Below are positions 1 through 6,757 of a DNA stretch of 10,207 bases, piece by piece. The translations under genes were made by a program, and so were the position numbers. The stretch is from Candidatus Parcubacteria bacterium. GTDB taxonomy: Bacteria; Patescibacteriota; Minisyncoccia; Phycocordibacterales; CAIZLB01. Below the pieces are notes generated by a model. That model saw only the letters and a list, made by a program, of their open reading frames with translations, ran no database searches and was not told the DNA's origin. Location: NCBI GenBank assembly GCA_014378965.1, contig JACMMR010000062.1:1-10207 (forward strand), in the 5' to 3' direction. Each line of letters begins with the position of its first letter. Positions within the stretch are counted from its first letter, which is position 1.

Positions 1-234
1 ATTGTCATTATGGTTTAATATATAACCATCTCTTTTATTTCTAATAACCTCAATCACTTCTTCTGCAATATATTGTGCAGATATATTATCACGGCTATCT
101 ATTGTATTGTGAAATGCAACTGAGGCAATATATACTGGTCCAGTCAGGGATAATGTTAAAATAAATATGGCAACAAGTGTTTCAAGAAGGGTAAACCCTT
201 TATTTTGATTTAATTTTCTGATATTTTTTTTCAT
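1..234 (-). CDS. Type IV prepilin-like protein, third of the cluster (3' end outside window)
   Basis: The first 78 codons of a minus-strand gene start at ATG 234 and run off the left edge with no stop. The protein opens with a short basic leader (MKKNIRKLNQNKG) followed by FTLLETLVAIFIL. This is a class III prepilin signal: cleavage after Gly13, mature Phe14, the conserved Glu at mature position 5 (Glu18), then a hydrophobic helix. The segment after it (residues about 40-75) is helical and charged, including AEEVIEVIRNKRDGY, as in PilV/GspI-type minor pilins. It would be cleaved and methylated by a prepilin peptidase and join the pilus, probably as a minor or tip subunit. The start lies 4 nt after the stop of the preceding prepilin gene, so the two are co-transcribed. 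No Shine-Dalgarno sequence is visible. Prepilin identity is firm; the exact subclass is a guess. Confidence 0.88.
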   Translation of the reverse strand, partial: MKKNIRKLNQNKGFTLLETLVAIFILTLSLTGPVYIASVAFHNTIDSRDNISAQYIAEEVIEVIRNKRDGYILNHNDN

Positions 235-238
235 ATAA

Positions 239-904
239 TTAATGTTTAAAATCAGTAATATTTATTAATCTTTGAGAAATAAAAGTTTGCACATAAAATT
301 TTGAAACTTCTAACGTTTGACTCCCGGCTTTCCCTTTTATAATCACAGATACTGATGGTTGACCGTAATTACAATCACTCTCACAATCCAATGAATCTGG
401 ATTCGTTACGTCAAAACTCACAGCTTCTATATTTACGTTGGTTTTGTCAGTAATACTGTATTTACCACTTTCCAATCCGTTTTCACCGTATGTTGTTTTT
501 TCTATGTATCCATTTGCACCAGAGTCTGAATCTGCAGGAATAAATTTATATTCAACTATAACATGCTCTCCTGATATGGTTGATATTAAATCAACAATCT
601 TATTTCCTTTACAAGTATTTGTAGTAGTGTCAGCTTTCATATTGGATATTGTTTTATTTCCATTTGACCCTTCATAATTACATTTATACAAATATCCGGT
701 TTTAATATCACGTACCATCGAATCAATAGAGTAATTCAAATTATTTACTACTGAGGAGATAGCTTGATTTCTTTTATTTATATCTATAACTGAGACAACA
801 GTACCAGCAGCAATAACTAATACAATAGTAAACAGGGCGAGTGAAACTAATGTTTCAATCAAGGTAAATCCTTTGTTTTTTGATTTAGGTTTTAAAAATT
901 TCAT
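239..904 (-). CDS. Type IV prepilin-like protein (PilW/GspJ-like minor pilin)
   Basis: This is a 221-residue protein with a basic 12-residue leader ending KNKG, then FTLIETLVSLALFTIVLV. Predicted cleavage is after Gly12, with mature Phe13 and Glu at mature position 5 (Glu17). The hydrophobic helix (about 13-38) serves as membrane anchor and assembly helix. The rest should be a globular beta-rich domain. Four cysteines (75, 98, 174, 178) could form two disulfides outside the membrane. The length and the C-terminal QTFISQR segment resemble GspJ/PilW-type minor pilins, which cap or prime the pilus. The gene starts 4 nt after the preceding prepilin stop and ends 4 nt before the next start, so it lies within one operon with pilC. 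A TATAAA sequence sits within the preceding gene's last codons, but I do not call it a promoter. Prepilin identity is firm; the subclass is tentative. Confidence 0.9.
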   Translation of the reverse strand: MKFLKPKSKNKGFTLIETLVSLALFTIVLVIAAGTVVSVIDINKRNQAISSVVNNLNYSIDSMVRDIKTGYLYKCNYEGSNGNKTISNMKADTTTNTCKGNKIVDLISTISGEHVIVEYKFIPADSDSGANGYIEKTTYGENGLESGKYSITDKTNVNIEAVSFDVTNPDSLDCESDCNYGQPSVSVIIKGKAGSQTLEVSKFYVQTFISQRLINITDFKH

Positions 905-908
905 ATAT

Positions 909-1589
909 TTAATTTATAACTGGATCACAATATGATCTATCGATTTGTACAGCTCCGGTTTTATATATTATAATTGAACGACAATCACCACCCTCAAAAC
1001 CAACATTTATTGCCACTGTACCATTAAAACCAGACCCTATGTGTGGATTAGCAGAAGAAGCATCAGGATAAAAATATGCTTCAGGATTTGGGCGTTTAAA
1101 CACTATGGTTAATTCACTCAATTGAGTACATGTATTAGTAGTAGGTTGTATTGTACAAATCTTTGTTATGGTACCAGCCCTCTTATTTTCTATATTATAA
1201 ATCTGACTTTCTTCACCTTCATTATATGTATTATCCTTTATTAAGTCTGCAAAAGAAATAATTTTTTGAGGATTTAGCGAAAAATATATACCCTGATTTG
1301 ATGTCGTTGCACTTATGTCTCCACTAGCCGATGTTACTTTCGCACCGAGACCTGAAACTTGAGCATCACGAATCACAAGACCTATCTCATAAGCTGTATT
1401 TGAAATCAAGACTGCACTGTTAAGCTTAGAACTATTGAACAATGCCAATGAAGAAATGATTGCGATAATAGCAATCACCACAAGAAGTTCGACTAGAGTA
1501 AAACCTTTTTTTGTAACTTGTTCTACAGTAGCAAACCATGAGTGCTGTTGTATTATATCGTGTTTATTTTTTCTAAAAGAATTTTTCAT
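909..1589 (-). CDS. Type IV prepilin-like protein (FimT/GspH-like minor pilin) with long leader
   Basis: This 226-residue prepilin has the signal KKGFTLVELLVVIAIIAIISSLALF. Cleavage is expected after Gly29, with mature Phe30 and Glu34 as the position-5 glutamate. The leader is 29 residues and basic, longer than the 12-13 residues of its two neighbours. There is no internal Met that would shorten it, so ATG 1589 is taken as the start. After the N-terminal helix come VIRDAQVSG and, near the end, TIVFKRPNPEAYF and IIIYKTGAVQI. These resemble the beta-rich domain of GspH/FimT pseudopilins, a family that includes minor pilins involved in priming assembly or, in some species, DNA binding. Four cysteines (145, 154, 203, 221) could form disulfides. 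The start is 5 nt after the pilC stop, so translation is probably coupled. Class is inferred from motif style only. Confidence 0.9.
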   Translation of the reverse strand: MKNSFRKNKHDIIQQHSWFATVEQVTKKGFTLVELLVVIAIIAIISSLALFNSSKLNSAVLISNTAYEIGLVIRDAQVSGLGAKVTSASGDISATTSNQGIYFSLNPQKIISFADLIKDNTYNEGEESQIYNIENKRAGTITKICTIQPTTNTCTQLSELTIVFKRPNPEAYFYPDASSANPHIGSGFNGTVAINVGFEGGDCRSIIIYKTGAVQIDRSYCDPVIN

Positions 1590-1594
1590 GATGA

Positions 1595-2803
1595 TTAAAT
1601 ACTTGATGAAATGTTATAAATAGGAATCAATACTGATGCCAGCAGGAATCCTACACCCAAACCAAGCAACACAATCATCATCGGCTCAATCAAATCTACA
1701 AGAGTATCCACTGCATTCATAACTTCCTTTTGATAAAACCGAGCGAGAGTTTTAAGCATCCCTCCTACTTCTCCTGTCTCCTCACCAACACGAACCATAG
1801 CCACAAGGATACCTGGCATCTGGGGATGCTTACCGAATGAATCAGACAGTGGGAAACCACTTTTCACATCTTCAATAACTTTATTAATCATATTTTCATA
1901 AATAACATTATCAATAACATTAGAAGTAAGTTCCAATGATTTTATCATCGGTATACCTGAAGTAAGCATTGTATTCATGTTATCAGAAATACGTGATAAA
2001 TATAATTTTTTATATAGTGTAGAAATATAAGGTAATTGTAATTTTATATGTGACATAAATACTTTACCTTTGTCTGACAACATATACCGAACTCCGAAAA
2101 AACCACCAATTACCAAAAAGACAAGAAATAATGGACCAAAATTTACAAGGAAATTTGAAGCACCAATAACCACTTTTGTATACAATGGAATCTCTTGACC
2201 TGAATCTATAATAATAGAGGAAATTTTTGGTATAACAACAGTTAACATAAGTACCATAACAGCAATGAATGTAGTAATAACAAAAGCGGGGTATATCAAA
2301 GCGTTTTTAACTTTTGAAGAAACTTCATAATTTCTTTCCATGTAATCAGCTAAATACTCGAACGTTTGATCCAACTTACCTGATTCCTCACCTGCTTTTA
2401 CCATGTTTACATAAAAGTTATTAAAAGCTTTCGGAAATTTTGATAAAGCTGATGAAATAGATGAACCTGTTTGTATATCATCAGATATGGCAATGAGAAT
2501 ATTTCGCAGTGCTGGTTTTTCCATCTCAGCTGATAAAAGTTGAAAAATACGAAGCGCAGAAACTTGAGCAGTAAATAACGTAGACATCTGTTTTGACAAA
2601 ATCACAATATCTTTATTTTTTACGGTTCCAAACAAATCAAAACTTTTATTAAAAAATCCTCTTTTTTCTTCTGCTGACTGGATTGAAAGTATAGTGTACC
2701 CTCTTTTTTGAAGAGATGAAATCGCTAATTCTTTATTAGTTGTTTCTATAGTACCGTTTGTAGGTAAATTTTTATCGTCTACCGCTTTGTATGAAAAAAT
2801 CAT
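1595..2803 (-). CDS. pilC: Type IV pilus inner-membrane platform protein PilC
   Basis: PilC is the polytopic membrane platform on which the ATPases PilB and PilT act to add or remove pilins. The 402-residue length is normal for the family. The N-terminal part (1-45, MIFSYKAVDD...GYTILSIQ) is the usual cytoplasmic lead-in. Two T2SF/GspF repeats follow, marked by AGEESGKLDQTFEYLADYM (137-155) and VGEETGEVGGMLKTLARFY (339-357). Hydrophobic segments lie at about 170-192, 216-238 and 372-396, giving the expected three-helix layout. The gene follows pilT after a 138-nt gap, unusually wide for this cluster. It has its own promoter: an extended -10 box ends 6 nt before the ATG. No Shine-Dalgarno sequence is seen. 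It is followed by the prepilin genes with 4-5 nt gaps, so pilC is probably first in a pilC-prepilin unit as well as part of the larger operon. Confidence 0.96.
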   Translation of the reverse strand: MIFSYKAVDDKNLPTNGTIETTNKELAISSLQKRGYTILSIQSAEEKRGFFNKSFDLFGTVKNKDIVILSKQMSTLFTAQVSALRIFQLLSAEMEKPALRNILIAISDDIQTGSSISSALSKFPKAFNNFYVNMVKAGEESGKLDQTFEYLADYMERNYEVSSKVKNALIYPAFVITTFIAVMVLMLTVVIPKISSIIIDSGQEIPLYTKVVIGASNFLVNFGPLFLVFLVIGGFFGVRYMLSDKGKVFMSHIKLQLPYISTLYKKLYLSRISDNMNTMLTSGIPMIKSLELTSNVIDNVIYENMINKVIEDVKSGFPLSDSFGKHPQMPGILVAMVRVGEETGEVGGMLKTLARFYQKEVMNAVDTLVDLIEPMMIVLLGLGVGFLLASVLIPIYNISSSI

Positions 2804-2809
2804 GTTTTA

Positions 2810-2837
2810 ATTATAGCATTTTTTATAAGTCCGCCAA
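2810..2837 (-). promoter_or_regulatory. pilC promoter, extended -10, predicted leaderless start
   Basis: Read on the minus strand, TGCTATAAT lies at 2810-2818: a perfect -10 hexamer with the TGn extension. Sixteen bases upstream is TTGGCG (2832-2837), a four-of-six match to the TTGACA -35 box. Only six bases (TAAAAC) separate the -10 hexamer from the ATG at 2803, so initiation about seven bases after the hexamer would place the 5' end on or next to the A of the start codon. The match to a sigma-70 type promoter is seen in the sequence; leaderless use is inferred. Confidence 0.7.
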
Positions 2838-2968
2838 ATGTTCTTTCAATATATTTCCTAGAACTATTGGTAAATCTTTAGCCTCTTTAGCCAATACAGA
2901 TCTTGGTGCATATGTTTCTATAGCAGGTGCACCACTTTCGGTTATACCAACCTCTGCAACATTTTTGG
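2823..2968 (-). other. -1 frame ORF continuing pilT (possible frameshift C-terminal extension of PilT)
   Basis: In the -1 frame relative to pilT, the sequence stays open from within the last codons of pilT to a TAA at 2823-2825. It crosses the pilT stop and most of the gap before pilC. It has no ATG, GTG or TTG start near its beginning; the first usable TTG lies only in its second half. Entered from the slippery heptamer at 2969-2975, it would add 48 residues, beginning SKNVAEVGITESG and ending NILKEHLADL. The composition (Ala, Glu, Lys, Leu, Gly rich, no Cys, few Asn or Phe) and the purine-first codon pattern look like real protein, not like random AT-rich translation. The frameshifted PilT would be 392 residues, and its stop would sit 19 nt before pilC, matching the tight spacing elsewhere. 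Alternatives are a remnant of a decayed gene, an indel in the sequence, or chance. Confidence 0.45.
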
Positions 2969-4000
2969 ATTTAAAGAATGAGAATATGCGTCCTCAAGAG
3001 TGATTTCTCCTCTTTGAACCAGCTCGGCCAAACATCTATTCATATCAATCATTCCTTCTTGTGATCCTGTTTCAATTACTGTATTTATTTCATGAGTTCT
3101 TTTTTCACGGATCAAGTTTTGGATTGCATTGTTCGTAATCATAAGTTCAAATACTGGGATCAATCCACCTGAAATTCGTGGTACTAATCTTTGTGACAAT
3201 ACTCCGGCAAGAGCATTTGAAAGTTGTATTCTTATTTGATCTTGTTGATTTGCAGGGAAACTGTCAATGATACGATCCACAGTCTGAGCAGCATTATTTG
3301 TGTGAAGAGTAGACAAAACCAAGTGACCGGTTTCAGCCGCAGTAACAGCCGCTGCCATAGTTTCTCTATCTCTCATCTCACCAACTAAAATAACATTTAC
3401 ATCTTGTCTCAAGGCTGAGATCAAACCTGATTCAAAAGATTCGGTATCTATACCAACTTCTCTTTGGTCAATGATAGATTTTTTTTGCTCATATAAGTAT
3501 TCGGTCGGATTCTCAATAGTTACAATATGTTCTGCTCTTTCTTGATTTATTGATTCTATTATCGCAGCCAATGTTGTAGATTTTCCTTGTCCAACAGGAC
3601 CAACAACCAGAAAAAATCCTTGTTTTTTGTGTGCAAATTGCTCAAGCTCAACAGGTAACATCAAATCAGAAATAGTACGCACAGTTTTAGGTATAAAACG
3701 TAGCGCTATAGAAAGTGAACCTTGTTGATGAAACGCATTTCCACGGAAGCGTGCTTTGTCTTTAAATTTGTATGAAAAGTCTATCTCCTTAGAATTTGTA
3801 TCAAAATCTTTTTTACCTCCTGTCATTAAACTCACAAATTCTTTTATGTCTTCATGAGTCAAAATAGTAGACGAAACAATAGGTATGAGTTGTCGAGAAA
3901 TACGAATCGTCGGATACCTTCCTTCTGACAAGTGCAGATCGGATGCACCTTCAGTAACTACTGTTTCTAATAATTTATCTAATTCTTGTTCATAGTTCAT
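2942..4000 (-). CDS. pilT: Type IV pilus retraction ATPase PilT
   Basis: PilT is the hexameric cytoplasmic ATPase that depolymerises pili and powers twitching and uptake. The 352 residues fit the family. An N-terminal PAS-like domain (about 1-115, with DLHLSEGRYPTIRI) is followed by the RecA-like domain. Its motifs are Walker A GPVGQGKST (134-142), an Asp-box region TIENPTEY (161-168), Walker B VILVGEMRD (203-211, Glu208 the likely catalytic Glu) and a His box TGHLVLSTLHTNNAAQT (224-240). AIQNLIREKRTHEI (292-305) matches the AIRNLIRE motif needed for retraction and separates it from PilB. Oddities: the usual IEDP is IENP here (Asn164), and the P-loop has Val/Gln where Thr/Ser are common. It lies 31 nt after the receiver gene. 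The frame ends conventionally (SLNPKMLQRLV), but a -1 ORF continues past its stop. Confidence 0.96.
   Translation of the reverse strand: MNYEQELDKLLETVVTEGASDLHLSEGRYPTIRISRQLIPIVSSTILTHEDIKEFVSLMTGGKKDFDTNSKEIDFSYKFKDKARFRGNAFHQQGSLSIALRFIPKTVRTISDLMLPVELEQFAHKKQGFFLVVGPVGQGKSTTLAAIIESINQERAEHIVTIENPTEYLYEQKKSIIDQREVGIDTESFESGLISALRQDVNVILVGEMRDRETMAAAVTAAETGHLVLSTLHTNNAAQTVDRIIDSFPANQQDQIRIQLSNALAGVLSQRLVPRISGGLIPVFELMITNNAIQNLIREKRTHEINTVIETGSQEGMIDMNRCLAELVQRGEITLEDAYSHSLNPKMLQRLV
2969..2975 (-). promoter_or_regulatory. Candidate -1 ribosomal slippery heptamer T TTA AAT in pilT
   Basis: In the pilT reading frame, the last base of codon 342 (TCT) plus codons 343-344 (TTA AAT) form T TTA AAT. 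This fits the X XXY YYZ rule for simultaneous -1 slippage to TTT AAA. The next -1 codon is TCC, followed by the 48-codon extension ORF. Purine-rich Shine-Dalgarno-like stretches (AGAGGAGAA and GAGGA) lie upstream in the pilT coding strand. Downstream I see only weak pairing, for example GGTT with AACC around a 5-nt loop and the palindrome GGTGCACC. The heptamer is certain as sequence; its use is not shown. Confidence 0.4.
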
Positions 4001-4031
4001 GCGATTTTTTATTTTGATTATTATTTTGTTG

Positions 4032-4421
4032 TTATTTTATATCAAACAGTTTTTTAACTTCATCTACAATTTCTGAAGGAATTGTTGTAGCTTTCACAAT
4101 ATAAGACTTAACTCCAAGATTTTTTGCTGCATCAATGTCTGTAACTTGACTTTGATTTGTTAAAACAAGTATTGGCACATTTTCAAATAGTTTTTCTTTT
4201 CTAATATTTTGCAAAAATTCAATACCACCCATGATTGGCATAATAAGATCAATAAATAAAACATCAGGTACAAAACCGCTTTTTGCTATATCAAGCGCCT
4301 CCTGACCATTGGTTGCAAGAGTGGGTGTAAAACCTTCTTTAGTAAACTTAATCTTATACATATTTAAAATAAATGTATCGTCGTCTACTATCATCACTTT
4401 TATATCTTTGGCTTCTTTCAT
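4032..4421 (-). CDS. Stand-alone response-regulator receiver domain protein
   Basis: This 129-residue protein is a single CheY-like receiver with no output domain. The acidic pocket is Asp13-Asp14 (MIVDDDTF), the phosphoacceptor is Asp58 (VLFIDLIMPIMGG), the switch Thr is Thr88 (ILVLTNQS) and the conserved Lys is Lys110 (YIVKA). All residues needed for phosphorylation are present. It lies between pilB (45-nt gap) and pilT (31-nt gap), on the same strand. This placement suggests it acts on the pilus motors, as PilG/PilH do in twitching bacteria, by protein-protein contact rather than DNA binding. No histidine kinase is encoded in this window, so the phosphodonor must be elsewhere. The upstream gap is nearly pure A/T with no clear ribosome binding site or strong promoter. 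The role in pilus control is an inference from position. Confidence 0.93.
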   Translation of the reverse strand: MKEAKDIKVMIVDDDTFILNMYKIKFTKEGFTPTLATNGQEALDIAKSGFVPDVLFIDLIMPIMGGIEFLQNIRKEKLFENVPILVLTNQSQVTDIDAAKNLGVKSYIVKATTIPSEIVDEVKKLFDIK

Positions 4422-4466
4422 ATATTTTTATTTATTTTTAATTTTTTCAGTTGATTTTCAATTAGT

Positions 4467-6203
4467 TTATAGATTTCCAATCTCCTCGAAAGGAATCATT
4501 TTCTGAAGTGCTTTAATTATAGCATCTTCTTTCATAGTTATCATACCTTTTTCTTTTCGTACGTGGTCATAAATCTCACCATCAGTAGGTTTTGTTAAAA
4601 TAATTGACTCTAATTTTCTATCCATCTCATACATTTCAAAAACTGCTACTCGACCCTTAACACCGCGAGGACATTCAGGTGTTGGCTTAATTGTTCTTAT
4701 TTCTTTTATTGGTGGAATAACTTTTTTATACTGTTCTGGCAAATCTGCAAATTGATGCTCGATCATTGTTTTAATACTTTCAGTCACTTCTACGACTTCA
4801 GTAGCTGTTTCATTTGCTTTACCTACAAGTCTTTGTGCCATACCCAATATAAGTGTTGGAGCTATCAAATATGGATCAATACCCATATCTATCAAACGAG
4901 GAATAATACCAATAGCAGTGTTGGTGTGAATAGTAGAAAGCACTAAGTGACCTGTAAGAGCAGCTTGAATAGCCAGCTGTGCCGTTTCCTTATCACGAAT
5001 CTCACCCACCATAATAATATCAGGATCTTGACGCAATGTTGTACGAAGACCGGATGCAAAAGTATATCCAATCTCAGCATGAACTTGTGACTGACTTATA
5101 CCGTCCATATTGTACTCAATAGGATCCTCCAATGACAAAACATTTTGTGTATCTCGATCCAGCTCCATAAGCATGGAATACAACGTTGTTGTTTTACCAG
5201 AACCTGTTGGACCGGAAATCAAAATAAGACCGTGAGGACGAGTCAATGCTTTTTTAAGCATTGCAAGCTGATCTGGTTGAAAATCAAGTTTGTCTAGTTT
5301 TTGTACCCCCTTATCTTGATCCAAAATTCTCATTACGACCTTTTCACCAAAGTATGTAGGGAAAGTAGAAACACGAAAATCGATTTTTCTCCCGTCTGCG
5401 CGTGCAGAAAAACGACCATCTTGAGGTTTTCTTTTTTCATCCAATTTCATTTCTGACAAAATTTTTATACGAGCAACTAGCGCCTCTATCACATTCTTTG
5501 GTAATTCTATACTCGTATTTAATACTCCGTCAACTCGATATCGAACACGAACTTTATCTTTAAGAGGTTCTATGTGAATATCAGACACCCCACCTTCGAT
5601 CGCATAACGAATGATGGTAGCTACAATCTTTTTTACTGGAGCATCCTCAATAATATGTGTTTCTTGCTTAGAACCATCAGGATTTACAGCATCAGGGTTT
5701 TTAATAATAGTATTATCTAAATCATCAACACTACCAAATTCTTTTTCAAAATTTGTCAAAGCTTCATGAACTTCTCCAGTCAAACCTTTATACATATTCA
5801 ACGATCTATTAAAATCTTCTTCAGAAATTAAAAATAATTTATAGGTTATATTATTTTTTGATGCAATAAAATTTAATGCATCAATAGCTTGAATATTATC
5901 TGGATCATATATACCCACATTTAAAACACCCTCAGCCACGCTGATTGGAATAATTTTATAATGACGGGCTGAATCTTCAGGTATATAATTTAAAATTTCG
6001 AACGGAATATCGTAATCACCTAAGTAATAAGGTTCTATGTTAAGATATTCTGATTTTGCTTTTAAAATATCAACAGATTTTAAACCGTGATCACGTAAAA
6101 CAGAATCCAGAGATTGATTTGTTTCACTGGATTTTTGTTCAAGAACATTTGCAGTGTCTTGATCAAGAATATTATTTTTTACTAATACATTTATATAGCT
6201 CAT
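4467..6203 (-). CDS. pilB: Type IV pilus extension ATPase PilB (GspE family)
   Basis: PilB is the hexameric ATPase that powers pilin polymerisation through PilC. At 578 residues it is full length. An N-terminal MshEN-type domain (about 1-145) may bind cyclic-di-GMP or PilM/FimX-like partners. The second N-terminal domain includes VSDIHIEPLKDKVRVRYRVDG (206-226). The motor domain has Walker A GPTGSGKTTTL (331-341), Asp box LSLEDPIEY (356-364), Walker B DIIMVGEIRD (395-404) and His box TGHLVLSTIHTNTA (417-430). After AQRLV (456-460), where most GspE/PilB proteins carry a CxxC zinc site, this one reads GKANETATE. Only Cys511 remains before the GVKGRVAVFEM segment, so the tetracysteine zinc knuckle is absent. 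It starts 9 nt after the PilP-like gene, within the pilM operon. Confidence 0.97.
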   Translation of the reverse strand: MSYINVLVKNNILDQDTANVLEQKSSETNQSLDSVLRDHGLKSVDILKAKSEYLNIEPYYLGDYDIPFEILNYIPEDSARHYKIIPISVAEGVLNVGIYDPDNIQAIDALNFIASKNNITYKLFLISEEDFNRSLNMYKGLTGEVHEALTNFEKEFGSVDDLDNTIIKNPDAVNPDGSKQETHIIEDAPVKKIVATIIRYAIEGGVSDIHIEPLKDKVRVRYRVDGVLNTSIELPKNVIEALVARIKILSEMKLDEKRKPQDGRFSARADGRKIDFRVSTFPTYFGEKVVMRILDQDKGVQKLDKLDFQPDQLAMLKKALTRPHGLILISGPTGSGKTTTLYSMLMELDRDTQNVLSLEDPIEYNMDGISQSQVHAEIGYTFASGLRTTLRQDPDIIMVGEIRDKETAQLAIQAALTGHLVLSTIHTNTAIGIIPRLIDMGIDPYLIAPTLILGMAQRLVGKANETATEVVEVTESIKTMIEHQFADLPEQYKKVIPPIKEIRTIKPTPECPRGVKGRVAVFEMYEMDRKLESIILTKPTDGEIYDHVRKEKGMITMKEDAIIKALQKMIPFEEIGNL

Positions 6204-6212
6204 TATGATATA

Positions 6213-6752
6213 TTAAAACGTTTTTGGTTGTGGTGTGACAGTAGGTGAAGCTGGTGTGGTTTTAGGAGTAGACTTAGGAGTAGTCTTAGTAGTAGTCTTT
6301 CTAGCAGGGACTGATACGGGAGCTGTATCTGTAGCATTGGTTACAGGAACCATGCTTGGGTTTGAGTTGGTATCAGACTCATTTACTTGAGTTGAGGTAT
6401 TTGTATTTTTAACCGCATCAACCCCTATCGGTAAGAATGGGTTGGCACGTCCCGCATCTCTTGTATAGTCTACAACAAAAGGTATCTCAGGATAACTTAA
6501 AGCTTGATACACCCTAGATTGAAATACAGAAACATCAAGGTTAACAGAATTTAGACCCAGTAGACTTGATACAAATTCTTTATCGTAGGGAGTGTTACTG
6601 GATACTGGTGAAGCCTGTGTTGTTAATCCTTGACCAGGTTTCTTTGTTTGAATCGCATCTTTTTTTGATAGGAAGAAAAACCAATATCCAAAAAACGCAA
6701 GGAGGACAATGATGATTATTAATATTATATTTTTATGCTTAAATATGTTCAT
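6213..6752 (-). CDS. PilP-like single-pass membrane protein with Thr/Pro-rich tail
   Basis: This 179-residue protein has a short basic N-terminus, one hydrophobic segment (about 8-28) and an outside domain. The centre (66-110) has LLGLNSVNLDVSVFQS and ends in GRANPFLPIG (101-110). That closing motif is like the G-R-x-(D/N)-P-F signature of PilP lipoproteins. From about 112 onward the chain is low complexity, rich in Asn, Ser, Thr and Pro, and it finishes with KTTP/KSTP repeats (152-166), probably an extended wall-spanning linker. There is no lipobox Cys, so it is anchored by its N-terminal helix and not as a lipoprotein. It sits between pilO (5-nt gap) and pilB (9-nt gap), where pilP occurs in classical pilMNOPQ operons, and no secretin gene follows. 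A PilP-equivalent role in a secretin-less machine is inferred from position and motif. Confidence 0.8.
   Translation of the reverse strand: MNIFKHKNIILIIIIVLLAFFGYWFFFLSKKDAIQTKKPGQGLTTQASPVSSNTPYDKEFVSSLLGLNSVNLDVSVFQSRVYQALSYPEIPFVVDYTRDAGRANPFLPIGVDAVKNTNTSTQVNESDTNSNPSMVPVTNATDTAPVSVPARKTTTKTTPKSTPKTTPASPTVTPQPKTF
6262..6297 (-). repeat. Three tandem 12-bp units coding for the KTTP-type tail
   Basis: On the plus strand the units are TTAGGAGTAGAC, TTAGGAGTAGTC and TTAGTAGTAGTC, in register and differing at one or two positions. They encode the Lys-Thr/Ser-Thr-Pro repeats near the C-terminus of the PilP-like protein. The 12-bp unit keeps the frame, so slippage would lengthen or shorten the tail by four residues without breaking the gene. 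Confidence 0.85.
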
Positions 6753-6757
6753 ATATA

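Noticed and set aside
438..677. Plus-strand open frames across the pilus genes (for example 438-677, 2791-3003, 6735-7007)
   Set aside because: They lie antisense to well-supported genes, have no family motifs or upstream signals, and are explained as mirror frames of the real coding sequence.
2944..2956. GGTT...AACC hairpin as the stimulator of the proposed pilT frameshift
   Set aside because: A 4-bp stem with a 5-nt loop is too weak to be called a frameshift stimulator, so it is not counted as evidence.
4422..4466. Possible terminator or promoter in the gap between pilB and the receiver gene
   Set aside because: Only a 4-bp stem (TTGA/TCAA) is seen, and it is followed by an A-rich, not U-rich, tract on the coding strand. 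TTGAAA lacks a good -10 at the right distance.
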